Source: Phytophthora colocasiae
Lineage: Eukaryota > Oomycota > Peronosporomycetes > Peronosporales > Peronosporaceae
DNA length: 64,000 nucleotides
NCBI GenBank assembly: GCA_018806915.1
Contig: JAGKQI010000105.1
Span: 3,410,001 to 3,474,000, forward strand
Reading direction: 5' to 3'
Below the pieces are notes generated by a model. That model saw nothing but the letters and a program-made list of their open reading frames with translations. It was not told where the DNA came from and did not search any database. Positions 17,524-29,000 of the stretch are shown in pieces (position 1 is the stretch's first letter; each line of letters begins with the position of its first letter). The position numbers and the translations under genes were made by a program.

Positions 17524-19103
17524 TCAGGGGCTGGAGTGTCGGTTTCCTCCCCTCCGGCTTGCCCAGAAGCTTGGTCCGCCAACAGATCCAGCGGGCTCGC
17601 CGTTGATCCTGCCGGGGTCGGAACCACCGTTGGTGTAACAGGCTGGGTTGATCCGGGAGCTTCGGTGGCTGCAGGTCTTAGATCACGGGGAGCTGAGGAG
17701 CTCCGAGCTGGACGCTTGCGTGAGGAAGGAGGAACGGCCGGGGAAGCGGAGGCGCTTCGAGATCTTTTGGTGGCACGAGCCGCCCGTCGATCCGCGATCC
17801 ACGAGGACAACCGAGCGGAGGAATCCTCGGCGTGATGCAGCTGCTGTTCGGCTTCGGCATAATCAGCGTCCAGCTCTTGATGAGCCTGTCGAAGCTCCGC
17901 GTTCTGTCGCTGGAGTTGGTCGAAGTCAGCGAGGGCCGACGCGTTCTGTCGCTGGAGTTGGTCGAGTTCCTGTGTCGCCGCATCCCGGGCGGAACGGGCC
18001 ACGTCAAGATCCGCGAGGACCGATAAACGATCTTGGGTGGCATCGTCCAGGTCGACCTGGATTCGATCACGATCTACCGTGACTCGATTGAGATCTTGCA
18101 TCGCCTGATCCCGGTCGAGGCGGGCCTGATCCAGGTCTGCGACGGCCTGATCCCGCTCGGCAATTGCGGCGCGATGCTGGACGGAGAGCTGGTCCCGGTC
18201 GTGCTGGATTATTTCCAGATTTCCCAAGGCGTCTGCCAGATCTTGCTCCAGGCTGGATACGGCGGCGGAATCGGCGGTCGCATCCAAAGGCTGGGCGCGA
18301 GAATCCGGTGCGGATACGTCCTCCAAGGCGAGGTGTGCCCGAGCCAGTTCAGCCTGGTGATCCTCTGCCTCGCGTTCCAGGTACGCGACTTCGGCTCGAG
18401 CGGCGAGCAACTCCGCTTGGGTCCGCGTCAACTCCAACCTCAACCGAGCCTCCTCTGCCGTAGGGCGAGTCTGATCAGCGGGCATGGCCATGGCCGCTTG
18501 TGGACCTTGGGAGGAATCGTTCCTCTGCCAGCGATCAAGGCTACGCTGAGTGAGGGTCAGGTCATGACGCACGGCGGCGAGCTCCCGTTCGCGATCCTGA
18601 AGCTCATCCCGGAGTTCAATCTCCGTCTCTCCGGCTATGCGAAGTTCGGCCAGCCGGAAGTCGAGATCCTCGAGCGCAGAGTCTAGCCGCGCTTGGATCC
18701 GAGCCATTCGCTGCTCAGACTCCCGCCGTTCGGCGTCGTGCTGAGCCCGCTGATCCTGCAAGGCGGCGATCGCGTCCCCACCGATAACATCTCCGGTTCC
18801 CGAACGCAGACGAGCGATTTCGGCGTTCAGCCGCAAGATCTCCTCCGCCTGGTCGTCCCGGAAGCGCTCCATGTCCTCCATGTCGGATCGCAACCGGCGA
18901 ACGGTGTCGTCCAGGCGGTCCCGATCGCGACTCAAGGTTTCGCGCATCCGTTGGCTGTGGGCCAGTCTCGCTTGCAAGGTGACCAGCTCAGGGTTTACCC
19001 CGGGGGTTGAGAAGCGGGAGGCCGTGGATCGGGCGGATCGGATCGAGTGCTCGCTCGAGGGCGTTCTCGGCGTCAAGGGGGGCGAGGGAGGCGGATCGGA
19101 CAT
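17007..19103 (-). CDS. Antisense ORF1 of gypsy element 1: long coiled-coil protein
   Basis: 698-aa frame on the strand opposite gag-pol, between pol and the 3' LTR. The upstream in-frame extension has no ATG, so I take MSDPPPSPPLTPRTP at 19103. Order: Pro/Ser-rich head ~1-37; heptad-rich coiled coil ~38-445 (e.g. RLDDTVRRLRSDMEDMERF, LQRQNAELRQAHQELD); basic, NLS-like KRSRSAS and SSRKRPARS ~465-495; Pro/Thr-rich segment to ~550. Beyond that the frame becomes Arg-rich and looks like the shadow of the acidic ORF2. An oomycete-Inr-like TCATTCAAG lies 19-27 nt upstream of the ATG (19122-19130), hinting at its own antisense promoter. The function is unknown. It is not a known retroelement domain. 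Confidence 0.65.
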   Translation of the reverse strand: MSDPPPSPPLTPRTPSSEHSIRSARSTASRFSTPGVNPELVTLQARLAHSQRMRETLSRDRDRLDDTVRRLRSDMEDMERFRDDQAEEILRLNAEIARLRSGTGDVIGGDAIAALQDQRAQHDAERRESEQRMARIQARLDSALEDLDFRLAELRIAGETEIELRDELQDRERELAAVRHDLTLTQRSLDRWQRNDSSQGPQAAMAMPADQTRPTAEEARLRLELTRTQAELLAARAEVAYLEREAEDHQAELARAHLALEDVSAPDSRAQPLDATADSAAVSSLEQDLADALGNLEIIQHDRDQLSVQHRAAIAERDQAVADLDQARLDRDQAMQDLNRVTVDRDRIQVDLDDATQDRLSVLADLDVARSARDAATQELDQLQRQNASALADFDQLQRQNAELRQAHQELDADYAEAEQQLHHAEDSSARLSSWIADRRAARATKRSRSASASPAVPPSSRKRPARSSSAPRDLRPAATEAPGSTQPVTPTVVPTPAGSTASPLDLLADQASGQAGGEETDTPAPDPTQHRRISPDRSPPRVIRRMRKRKTPTTIPSTHSHRRPKRTKVQNPAMELVLRPNRNVPTRRRTPRRTRLYTWAASGLSRRTGASPVRFREPDLLALVGQGLRTAQAHLRMDQARRLQDHLRVPRRRRHLLLAVPRPSGSDHPCSRSPLSFQGTIGSVPSRPPTSYRGIRR

Positions 19104-19206
19104 CGTAAGGGAGTGGTGGTACTTGAATGACTTGTGTTCCAGGTGGTGAATGTGGAAATAAACCCGAAGTGAGCTGCGGCAGCTCAACTTACGTGCTGGG
19201 GGCGGA

Positions 19207-20627
19207 TGTGGTGAAGCGGACGAGAATTTTTCCCGGAGAGACAATATCAGCCACGAACCCGAATAGAGTCGGAACGAGCGACAGGGGGACCTGTGATCCC
19301 CAGATCTGGGTCGAATCAGACGAAGGTACGATGGGTCCCGCCGGGGAACAGGCAACAGAGACGCCGGCGGAGAAGCAAGTGGAGCGGTGTTCGTGGGTGA
19401 TCCGAATCCTGCCGTGGTGTTCGTGGGTGATCCGAATCCTGCCGGAGGAAGAATGGGGAAATCAAGGATGTTCTCGCGCGATCAACGATGACGGGGTCCC
19501 AAGCGAGCACGATCGGCTTACCCTGGCGCCCCGAAGCCTCTAACAGCACGATCCAACTTCCCCGGGCGGCGACGAAGCGGGATCACGCAGGATCACACAA
19601 TGATCCTCTCCCGTATAAGTACGAGATCAGCTCCGGATCAAGGTCAACCCCAGGCGCGACGCAGACTCTCCTGGTGGCCTGATCCGGATTCTTTGAAGGA
19701 TTACCAAGCGGGATCAGGCAGCGATCAAGCCCCGATTGAGTGCGAGATCAAGCTTCGGTTAAGTGCGAGATCAAGCTTCGGTTAAGTGCGAGATCAAGCT
19801 TCGGTTAAGAAGCGAGATCAAGCTTCGGTTAAGTGCGAGATCAAGCTTCGGTTAAGAAGCGAGATCAAGCTTCGGTTAAGTACGAGATCAAGCTCAAGAT
19901 CAGGGTTAGGGGAACTAAGCTAGGGATCAGCTCTGTAGCCAGTGTCATGTGATCGTAGGATAGTAAATCAGGATGGGATTAGTAGGCATAGGAATAACCA
20001 TAAGGAGAATCGAATTTGCCCTGAACCACTCAAGTGTCTTCGCTGCGCCTGGAACCGGGAACTACATTGGCCCTACAAGCGTCAAGAAGGTAAGGATACG
20101 TGACCTAGTATAGCGGTTAAGTCTGGATAATATATTGGCCAGCTTTGCCCTATCTAGTGAACTATCCTTTAAGTGCATACATCGGATCGGAAGGAATTGG
20201 TTGTTTGGCCCAACGATCTCGTCGAATCTCGGCCCCTCAAGACCCCCGCTATCGGAAGCGGCAAGCAACGTAAAGGAAGGGACCGAATCCCTAATACTGG
20301 AGTATTGGAAGACCTGGATCAAGAACCAGGCACCCGGATCAAGGCTCGAGAACTCGCCTACGACCGGGATCAAGTACCCCGAGGTGGAGTGAAGAACTTC
20401 CACGCTACCTCAAACCCCTGCGTCACGCAAGACTTTCTTCCGACCTACAAGACATCTTCAGAAGTCACCTGGAAGAGCGTAACCCGCCTACCGACGGGTA
20501 CACAAGGTGAAACTACACACAGCTAGATCACGGATCATCGGGGGACCCCCTCCGTTAGTCGGTGTCTGGGCGCAAGTGGTGATCGAGACCTGCCTCAACG
20601 AGATTTTGGCAGATCCGCTCCACCACA
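19207..20627 (+). repeat. Gypsy element 1, 3' LTR
   Basis: 1421 bp, preceded by a short purine-rich TGGGGGCGGA (19197-19206) that may be the polypurine tract. It carries the ~30-bp duplication at ~19395-19445 and a 7-core 23-bp array with GAAGCG variants not seen in the other LTRs. It is followed by GTTT (20628-20631), the same 4 bp found outside the 5' LTR of element 2. Confidence 0.9.
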
Positions 20628-21278
20628 GTTTCAGTCGCTGGTAGGGAGCCTGATGTGGGTGGTGCGCTGTACGCGTCCTGACATCGCGTTCGCAGTGCAT
20701 AAGGCATCGAGGCGCACGCACGAGCCTACCGTGGAGGACTGGAAACTTGCCAAGAGGGTACTGCGGTACCTAGGGGAAACAAGGGAGCTGCGGCTCCAAA
20801 TGAACGGAAACAGAGAGCAGGAGGAGCTGCTTGAGGTGGTCGCGTACAGCGACGCCGACTACGCAGCCGACAAAGAAGACAGGAAATCTGTCACGGGCGG
20901 CCTGGTGACCGTGGATGGGATGCCCGTGAGTTGGATGTGTCGGAAGCAAGGGGGCGTCTCTTTATCCACCATGGAGGCGGAATATACAGCGGCGTCGGTA
21001 ATGGCGCCGGAGCTTCTGGGTGTGCGTGAGCTTCTAGGCGAGTTGAGAGTGAAGCACGAGGTCCCGCTGGCTCTGCGCGTGGATAATCAAGCTGCGCTCA
21101 AGCAGTTAGAAGGAGAGAGCGCCTCCTCGAAGGCGAAGCACATTGATGTGCGGATCAAGTTCGTCGGCGACTACGCGAGGCGCGGAGTGTTGAAACCGGA
21201 GTACTGTGCAGGCGAGCACATGCCAGCGGATTTGATGACCAAAGCGGTCGTGGCCGCGAGGATGAAGGCCTTGCGAAG
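20628..21278 (+). pseudogene. Copia pol segment (RT end + RNase H), inverted relative to its flanks
   Basis: 217 codons, open throughout. It starts with the RT-connection motif FQSLVGSLMWVVRCTRPDIA, then the copia RNase H with YSDADYAADKEDRKSVTG, STMEAEYTA, DNQAALK and AKHIDVRIKFV, ending KAVVAARMKALR. It is the exact continuation of the minus-strand copia pol that stops at 35275 (...VTVKKF), and it continues at 6597. Both neighbours are on the minus strand and this piece is on the plus strand. 4-bp GTTT and GAAG at its two ends mark the gypsy integration sites. Confidence 0.9.
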
Positions 21279-22721
21279 TGTGGTGGAGCGGATCTGCCAA
21301 AATCTCGTTGAGGCAGGTCTCGATCACCACTTGCGCTCAGACACCGACTAACGGAGGGGGTCCCCCGATGATCCGTGATCTAGCTGTGTGTAGTTTCACC
21401 TTGTGTACCCGTCGGTAGGCGGGTTACGCTCTTCCAGGTGACTTCTGAAGATGTCTTGTAGGTCGGAAGAAAGTCTTGCGTGACGCAGGGGTTTGAGGTA
21501 GCGTGGAAGTTCTTCACTCCACCTCGGGGTACTTGATCCCGGTCGTAGGCGAGTTCTCGAGCCTTGATCCGGGTGCCTGGTTCTTGATCCAGGTCTTCCA
21601 ATAGTCCAGTATTAGGGATTCGGTCCCTTCCTTTACGTTGCTTGCCGCTTCCGATAGCGGGGGTCTTGAGGGGGCGAGATTCGACGAGATCGTTGGGCCA
21701 AACAACCAATTCCTTCCGATCCGATGTATGCACTTAAAGGATAGTTCACTAGATAGGGCAAAGCTGGCCAATATATTATCCAGACTTAACCGCTATACTA
21801 GGTCACGTATCCTTACCTTCTTGACGCTTGTAGGGCCAATGTAGTTCCCGGTTCCAGGCGCAGCGAAGACACTTGAGTGGTTCAGGGCAAATTCGATTCT
21901 CCTTATGGTTATTCCTATGCCTACTAATCCCATCCTGATTTACTATCCTACGATCACATGACACTGGCTACAGAGCTGATCCCTAGCTTAGTTCCCCTAA
22001 CCCTGATCTTGAGCTTGATCTCGTACTTAACCGAAGCTTGATCTCGTACTTAACCGATGCTTGATCTCGTACTTAACCGAAGCTTGATCTCGCACTTAAC
22101 CGAAGCTTGATCTCGCACTTAACCGAAGCTTGATCTCGCACTTAACCGAAGCTTGATCTCGCACTTAACCGAAGCTTGATCTCGCACTCAATCGGGGCTT
22201 GATCGCTGCCTGATCCCGCTTGGTAATCCTTCAAAGAATCCGGATCAGGCCACCAGGAGAGTCTGCGTCGCGCCTGGGGTTGACCTTGATCCGGAGCTGA
22301 TCTCGTACTTATACGGGAGAGGATCATTGCGTGATCCTGCGTGATCCCGCTTCGTCGCCGCCCGGGGAAGTTGGATCGTGCTGTTAGAGGCTTCGGGGCG
22401 CCAGGGTAAGCCGATCGTGCTCGCTTGGGACCCCGTCATCGTTGATCGCGCGAGAACATCCTTGATTTCCCCATTCTTCCTCCGGCAGGATTCGGATCAC
22501 CCACGAACACCACGGCAGGATTCGGATCACCCACGAACACCGCTCCACTTGCTTCTCCGCCGGCGTCTCTGTTGCCTGTTCCCCGGCGGGACCCATCGTA
22601 CCTTCGTCTGATTCGACCCAGATCTGGGGATCACAGGTCCCCCCTGTCGCTCGTTCCGACTCTATTCGGGTTCGTGGCTGATATTGTCTCTCCGGGAAAA
22701 ATTCTCGTCCGCTTCACCACA
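21279..22721 (-). repeat. Gypsy element 2, 3' LTR
   Basis: 1443 bp, the longest of the four LTRs, with 8 cores of the 23-bp array. It shares with the 5' LTR of element 1 the same arrangement of the CATCGG variant between the third-last and second-last cores. This supports the idea that those two LTRs once belonged to the same insertion. Confidence 0.9.
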
Positions 22722-22824
22722 TCCGCCCCCAGCACGTAAGTTGAGCTGCCGCAGCTCACTTCGGGTTTATTTCCACATTTACCACCTGGAACACAAGTCA
22801 TTCAAGTACCACCACTCCCTTACG

Positions 22825-24908
22825 ATGTCCGATCCGCCTCCCTCGCCCCCCTTGACGCCGAGAACGCCCTCGAGCGAGCACTCGATCCGATCCGCCCGAT
22901 CCACGGCCTCCCGCTTCTCAACCCCCGGGGTAAACCCTGAGCTGGTCACCTTGCAAGCGAGACTGGCCCACAGCCAACGGATGCGCGAAACCTTGAGTCG
23001 CGATCGGGACCGCCTGGACGACACCGTTCGCCGGTTGCGATCCGACATGGAGGACATGGAGCGCTTCCGGGACGACCAGGCGGAGGAGATCTTGCGGCTG
23101 AACGCCGAAATCGCTCGTCTGCGTTCGGGAACCGGAGATGTTATCGGTGGGGACGCGATCGCCGCCTTGCAGGATCAGCGGGCTCAGCACGACGCCGAAC
23201 GGCGGAGTCTGAGCAGCGAATGGCTCGGATCCAAGCGCGGCTAGACTCTGCGCTCGAGGATCTCGACTTCCGGCTGGCCGAACTTCGCATAGCCGGAGAG
23301 ACGGAGATTGAACTCCGGGATGAGCTTCAGGATCGCGAACGGGAGCTCGCCGCCGTGCGTCATGACCTGACCCTCACCAGCGTAGCCTTGATCGCTGGCA
23401 GAGGAACGATTCCTCCCAAGGTCCACAAGCGGCCATGGCCATGCCCGCTGATCAGACTCGCCCTACGGCAGAGGAGGCTCGGTTGAGGTTGGAGTTGACG
23501 CGGACCCAAGCGGAGTTGCTCGCCGCTCGAGCCGAAGTCGCGTACCTGGAACGCGAGGCAGAGGATCACCAGGCTGAACTGGCTCGGGCACACCTCGCCT
23601 TGGAGGACGTATCCGCACCGGATTCTCGCGCCCAGCCTTTGGATGCGACCGCCGATTCCGCCGCCGTATCCAGCCTGGAGCAAGATCTGGCAGACGCCTT
23701 GGGAAATCTGGAAATAATCCAGCACGACCGGGACCAGCTCTCCGTCCAGCATCGCGCCGCAATTGCCGAGCGGGATCAGGCCGTCGCAGACCTGGATCAG
23801 GCCCGCCTCGACCGGGATCAGGCGATGCAAGATCTCAATCGAGTCACGGTAGATCGTGATCGAATCCAGGTCGACCTGGACGATGCCACCCAAGATCGTT
23901 TATCGGTCCTCGCGGATCTTGACGTGGCCCGTTCCGCCCGGGATGCGGCGACACAGGAACTCGACCAACTCCAGCGACAGAACGCGTCGGCCCTCGCTGA
24001 CTTCGACCAACTCCAGCGACAGAACGCGGAGCTTCGACAGGCTCATCAAGAGCTGGACGCTGATTATGCCGAAGCCGAACAGCAGCTGCATCACGCCGAG
24101 GATTCCTCCGCTCGGTTGTCCTCGTGGATCGCGGATCGACGGGCGGCTCGTGCCACCAAAAGATCTCGAAGCGCCTCCGCTTCCCCGGCCGTTCCTCCTT
24201 CCTCACGCAAGCGTCCAGCTCGGAGCTCCTCAGCTCCCCGTGATCTAAGAACTGCAGCCACCGAAGCTCCCGCCTGTTACACCAACGGTGGTTCCGACCC
24301 CGGCAGGATCAACGGCGAGCCCGCTGGATCTGTTGGCGGACCAAGCTTCTGGGCAAGCCGGAGGGGAGGAAACCGACACTCCAGCCCCTGATCCGACCCA
24401 GCACCGACGGATCAGTCCGGATCGCTCCCCGCCGAGGGTGATTCGCCGGATGAGGAAGAGGAAGACTCCGACTACGATCCCCAGCACCCATTCTCATCGC
24501 CGTCCGAAGAGGACGAAAGTCCAGAACCCAGCAATGGAACTAGTTCTGAGGCCGAATCGGAACGTTCCAACGAGGCGGAGGACTCCGAGGAGGACGAGAC
24601 TCTACACATGGGCCGCCAGCGGTCTATCTCGACGCACCGGCGCGAGTCCGGTCAGGTTCCGAGAGCCGGACCTTCTGGCACTCGTGGGTCAGGGTCTCCG
24701 GACGGCTCAAGCCCATCTCCGGATGGATCAGGCCCGCCGTCTCCAGGATCACCTCCGGGTTCCCCGTCGCCGCCGCCACCTCCTCCTGGCGGTTCCCCGC
24801 CCCTCGGGCTCCGACCACCCCTGTTCCCGGTCGCCTCTTTCATTCCAGGGTACGATCGGCAGCGTACCTTCGCGGCCGCCGACATCGTACCGTGGGATCC
24901 GCAGGTGA
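22825..24908 (+). pseudogene. Antisense ORF1 of gypsy element 2 (coiled-coil), frame-broken
   Basis: Same protein as 17007-19103 from MSDPPPSPPL at 22825. Compared with element 1 it has lost one G near 23205, one T near 23376 and 11 bp (GGATCAACCCA) near 24275. The coiled coil is therefore split over three frames (to 23244; 23220-23486; 23435-24391). The coding sequence between the indels is almost unchanged, so decay is recent or the single-base losses are consensus errors. Confidence 0.8.
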
Positions 24909-25657
24909 TCGGGCAGTATTCGATCGTGGGTCTGATTGCCAGTTCTCTGGGCAAACGGTTGTTGATCCCTTCGGGTTGGCTGTTCCCTTCCCAGATACAG
25001 GCCGAGCCTGCACCGACCCCCGGCACCGAATACCTCAACGAGCTGATCACGGGCGTGAACGTGCTTGATCTGCTGGCTCCGGAGCCGTGGAACGACTTCG
25101 CGAACCCGGGTCCCCTTACGTTCGACCTCGATCTGCACGAGAGGGAGGGAACACCCCTCGCGGCCGTGGCCGCCACCTATCGCGTCCTGGAGGAACGGCA
25201 CCGTCAAGCATTTTGGGAGGCCACCCATAACCTCGAGATCACCTCTGCCATGCAAGATGCGGATCTCGAACTGCAGCGGTATTATGTTGCTCGCAAGGCC
25301 AGGCGGAGCCGGGCTGGGTCTGCTTGGCGCCAGTTCCTTGCCTCCTTCCCCGCCATAATGCGCGACCAGTGGTTCGATCTCGACATCCTGTTGGATCCGT
25401 TCTTCCTTCACCTCCCCATTCCGGGAGTGGACGTGGTTCGTTGGTATCCCGGCGTGGTCTCTCGGCGTGCCAACCTGGCGGATCCCACCGCGAACGTCCC
25501 AGAACCGGCGAACCTGATCGAGGCTCTGGAGGAGTGTGACGAGGCGGATCCATGGCGTAACCAGTATCGGCAGGACCCGGTCAACCATCCCGCTACCAGG
25601 ATCCCCCGCCTTATCGGCAAGTTCAATCCTCCTCCCGCTGGGGCCGCTTCTCCGTAA
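24392..25657 (+). CDS. Antisense ORF2 of gypsy element 2
   Basis: 421 open codons after the TGA at 24389-24391, with the first ATG at 24608 (349 aa). It is nearly identical to the element 1 version, with a handful of amino-acid differences (for example YLNEL versus YINEL, SRAGSA versus SRARSA). The order is acidic tract, Gly/Ser/Pro tract, then the tryptophan-containing globular region. It stops 355 bp from the pol stop, tail to tail. No similarity to Env, to any protease or to chromatin proteins could be seen. Confidence 0.6.
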   Translation, partial: SDPAPTDQSGSLPAEGDSPDEEEEDSDYDPQHPFSSPSEEDESPEPSNGTSSEAESERSNEAEDSEEDETLHMGRQRSISTHRRESGQVPRAGPSGTRGSGSPDGSSPSPDGSGPPSPGSPPGSPSPPPPPPGGSPPLGLRPPLFPVASFIPGYDRQRTFAAADIVPWDPQVIGQYSIVGLIASSLGKRLLIPSGWLFPSQIQAEPAPTPGTEYLNELITGVNVLDLLAPEPWNDFANPGPLTFDLDLHEREGTPLAAVAATYRVLEERHRQAFWEATHNLEITSAMQDADLELQRYYVARKARRSRAGSAWRQFLASFPAIMRDQWFDLDILLDPFFLHLPIPGVDVVRWYPGVVSRRANLADPTANVPEPANLIEALEECDEADPWRNQYRQDPVNHPATRIPRLIGKFNPPPAGAASP

Positions 25658-26012
25658 GTCGTGCTAACTTCGATCACCTGCAGCAAGGCTCGGGGCTTTC
25701 CCCCGAGTTCGGATTCGGAACCCCATCCAGGGCCGTTCTGCATTCTTCCATCTCCATTCGTAACGCTCATAATTTCCACTCGTGATTCTCGTAATCTTCA
25801 TTCCCACAGTCATTTCATCGTACTCCATCATTTTTGAGAATGTGATCCCCTTTCATCTCCATCTCGACATCCCGGATCACCATCTTCCCACGTCAAATTC
25901 CCTACGCACATGCATATACACAAATATAAAACTCTCGCTCTGATCTGGATTCTCCTCCACATCAGCTTCTTCGATCACGGCGAGGCAACCCTGTCACCTC
26001 GCCTGGCTTCCC

Positions 26013-29000
26013 TTACACTTCTTCATGCGACTGCATCACGCCGAACCGGTTCCGATTAGCGTAGTCACGTAGGAACGCGCTCAATATGGCCCCACAGTTA
26101 AGATCAGCTTCGTCGACCCACGTTGGCTCATCATAACCGACCCAGTGCACCAGGAATTCACGATAGATCCGGCCGTAGCGAGTTCGTTTCCCACTTCGCA
26201 TGTCCGAGATCCGTTCGACTTCGTACTCATCGGCATCCAGATCTGGAACCCAACTGTCCTCCGGAAGGAGGATCTCATCGAAATCGAGCCGATCTGCTTC
26301 ATCTACCGTCAACTCGATCCGCGGTCGATCTGGGAAATTCCGTACCAGCTTTAGCTTAGAAACATGAACCACCGGAAAGATATGGTAATCAGAGCCCGCG
26401 ATCTCCAGCTTGATCGTGAATTCATTGAGCTTCTCTGCAACACGGAACGGGCCGTGCCAAAGGTGGGCGAGTTTACGGGCATACCCTTCCTTCACACGAT
26501 CTAGGTATAGCCAAACTCGTGATCCAGATTCGATCTGATGCGGATCGACATCCTCATTGTGCCGATCGGCTCGATCTGCAATCGCCTCTCGTAGCCTAGC
26601 GTTGACCTGTTCTCGCGACTGCTGGTAATATCTCTGAACCTGATATCTCCACCGTCTTGGATCGCGATCGTGGCGTCTGGTCGATCCGATCGGGATCGTT
26701 GCTTCCAACGTCGATCTCGGATCCCATCCGTGTACCAAATAGTGAGGGGTATCTCCCCGAACCCGATCGTGAGCCGTGTTAATAGCGAACGTCAGTCTCT
26801 CCGCATATTCATCCCAGTCCTTCTGATCGAGATCTTGAACATACATCTTGATCGCCCTAGTCGCCGTTTGCACCATCCGTTCTGCAGTCCCATTGGCCTG
26901 TGGTCGGTAGGCCATCGTCGCCCGTTGTCGCTGCCCCAGGATCCTATTGAACGATCTGAAGAAGTCGGACATGAAGCCCGGTTCTCGATCGTGCCTGATC
27001 ATCTCGCTAGCACCAAATCTGCGGAACACGCATTCTTCATAAGATTCCGCGACGGTCTGGGCCGATCGGGAGGAACTAGCTTTTGCGATCACATATCCCG
27101 TGAACAGATCTACCCAGATCAGTAGTTCAGTGTTGCCTTTGTTGGATCTGGGCAGAGAGGGTATGTGATCCATCGCTATGATCTGGAATGGGTATGTCGC
27201 TTGCAGATTCCCAGGCGACTCGCCCCGGATCGTAGGTCTCCCCTTTCCAGTCTCACAGTCTACACACTCGCCTACGTATCGCTGCACGCTCCGATATAAT
27301 CCCCTCCAGTGGAAATGATCTCGGATCCGCTGATAAGTTCGTCCGATCCCTTGATGTCCACCTTCCAGGGTCGTATGGTAGTGGTGGAGGACATCCTGCT
27401 GTAGCGTTTCTGGGACCACCAGTCTCATCAGGCGATCGCGATCACCACTTGATCTCGGCCCTGGTGGGCAGTAAAATAGCAGATCTTGTTCGTCTACCTC
27501 GTACTCGGAGGCGATCTTGGCGTAAGATCCAGATTCGGCTCGAGTAAGATCCGCAATCTGCCCAGCCAGGTACTTCTTTAGTCCTGCGATCCAGACCTCC
27601 TCGTCCTGAGCTCGCCTGATCCGATCAACCCGCATCTCCCGGATCAGTTCCTCTCGCAGGACAGCGGCACCAGGTCGCGCTCGGGCTGTACGCGTGGCTA
27701 CGGCCGGCACTTGCACAGTTCGATCTTCAACTCGAGGGATCAACACCTCATCAAGTCGATTCAAGGTGATCAGATCGCGTCGATCTGCCTCATCGTGGAC
27801 CTCGATCCCGCTTCCTCGTTGCAGCGCGGCACTCGCCAAGCTATCTGCACTCCCATTCCAGTCTCTCTTCACATGGACCAGCTCGTGATCTCCCCAATTC
27901 CGCAAGTGATCTAGCACTTTCTGTTTCAGTAACGTCAATCCTGGCGCCTTACAGTCGATCTCGCCCCGGACTTGTCGGATCACCAGGTTCGAATCGCCAC
28001 AAACGACCAAACGGCGGCGTTCTAACTGTGCGATCATGCCAAGACCTAGCAAGAGTCCACGGTATTCCGCTTCATTGACAGTAAGACTCTCCGCATAGTC
28101 CGATCTAGCCTTGATCACTTTCCACTCCGGCAAACTCCACACGATCGCGCTGAAAGCGCCTCCTCCTCGTTTCACGCGTGCCGAACCGTCGAAACTTACT
28201 ACCCATAGCTCCTCACCTGGATCTACGGTGGGAATTGGCATCTGGATCTTACGTCTTGGTTCCTTCTGTGGCGCGATCGCGATCAGGACTTCGTCGATCT
28301 CCGATCTAGGCGTTATATTAGCTGCGATCGCCCCCAGTATCTCATCCTCTCCCTTCGTACACTTCGTGATCTCGAGTGTCCATGGGGACAGAAGAGCAGA
28401 CCATTGTCCCAGACGTCCTTGAAGGCCGGCAGACTTGAACAGCCAGGCGAGCGTGGAGTGTCTGGTTAGGACCTTGATCCGACGCCCCACCAACAGGGTG
28501 TAGTGTAGATCCAAGATCCAGTAGAGCCAACACCTCCTTTTCGGCAACATTATAGTTTAGCTCGTTCGTCTTCGGTTCTGGCTGGCAAACGCGACCGGGT
28601 GGTAGATCTGGTCGTGTTCCTGCATTAGTGCGGCGGAAATCGCCCAGTCACTAGCATACACGATCACCACGGGTAACTTCTTCATGTCGAAGTGACGAAG
28701 GATCGGGGTCGACGCGATCTTGGTTTTCAAGGCTGTAAACGCCCTGTGTGCCCTACCCCACCTCTCGTCGCCAGCTTTTTGGGCCAGATTGGCTTTGACC
28801 TCGCTTGAACAGGGGGAAGGCATCGCCCCCAAGTCGGGATCCGGTGTACTATCCCCTTTTTGAGTCGAGGTGTCTGGTGATCCATCCTGATTTGACTTAA
28901 GCGCAACGGGATCTCGAGTGCTCGGGTCCGTACTATCCATGATCTTTCGTAGATCGGGTCGCTTCTTCAGTTCTGCGAACTCCACCTCACGCAGTTCATA

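Larger units (their letters stand above)
6598..20627 (+). mobile_element. 14-kb Ty3/gypsy element, plus-strand copy (element 1)
   Basis: Complete LTR element: 5' LTR 6598-7983, gag 7984-10314, pol to 15902, antisense gene region 16258-19103, 3' LTR 19207-20627. The LTRs begin TGTGGTGAAGCGGA and end TCCGCTCCACCACA, a 13/14 inverted match. Its two flanks do not form a matching duplication. The left flank has CTTC (GAAG on the copia strand) and the right flank has GTTT, each matching a flank of element 2 instead. Pol carries two small deletions, so this copy is probably not autonomous, but gag and the antisense frames are open. Confidence 0.9.

Noticed and set aside
20628..21278. The plus-strand copia piece as an independent element
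   Set aside because: Both ends join in frame with the minus-strand copia parts at 35275 and 6597, with 4-bp overlaps, so it belongs to that element.
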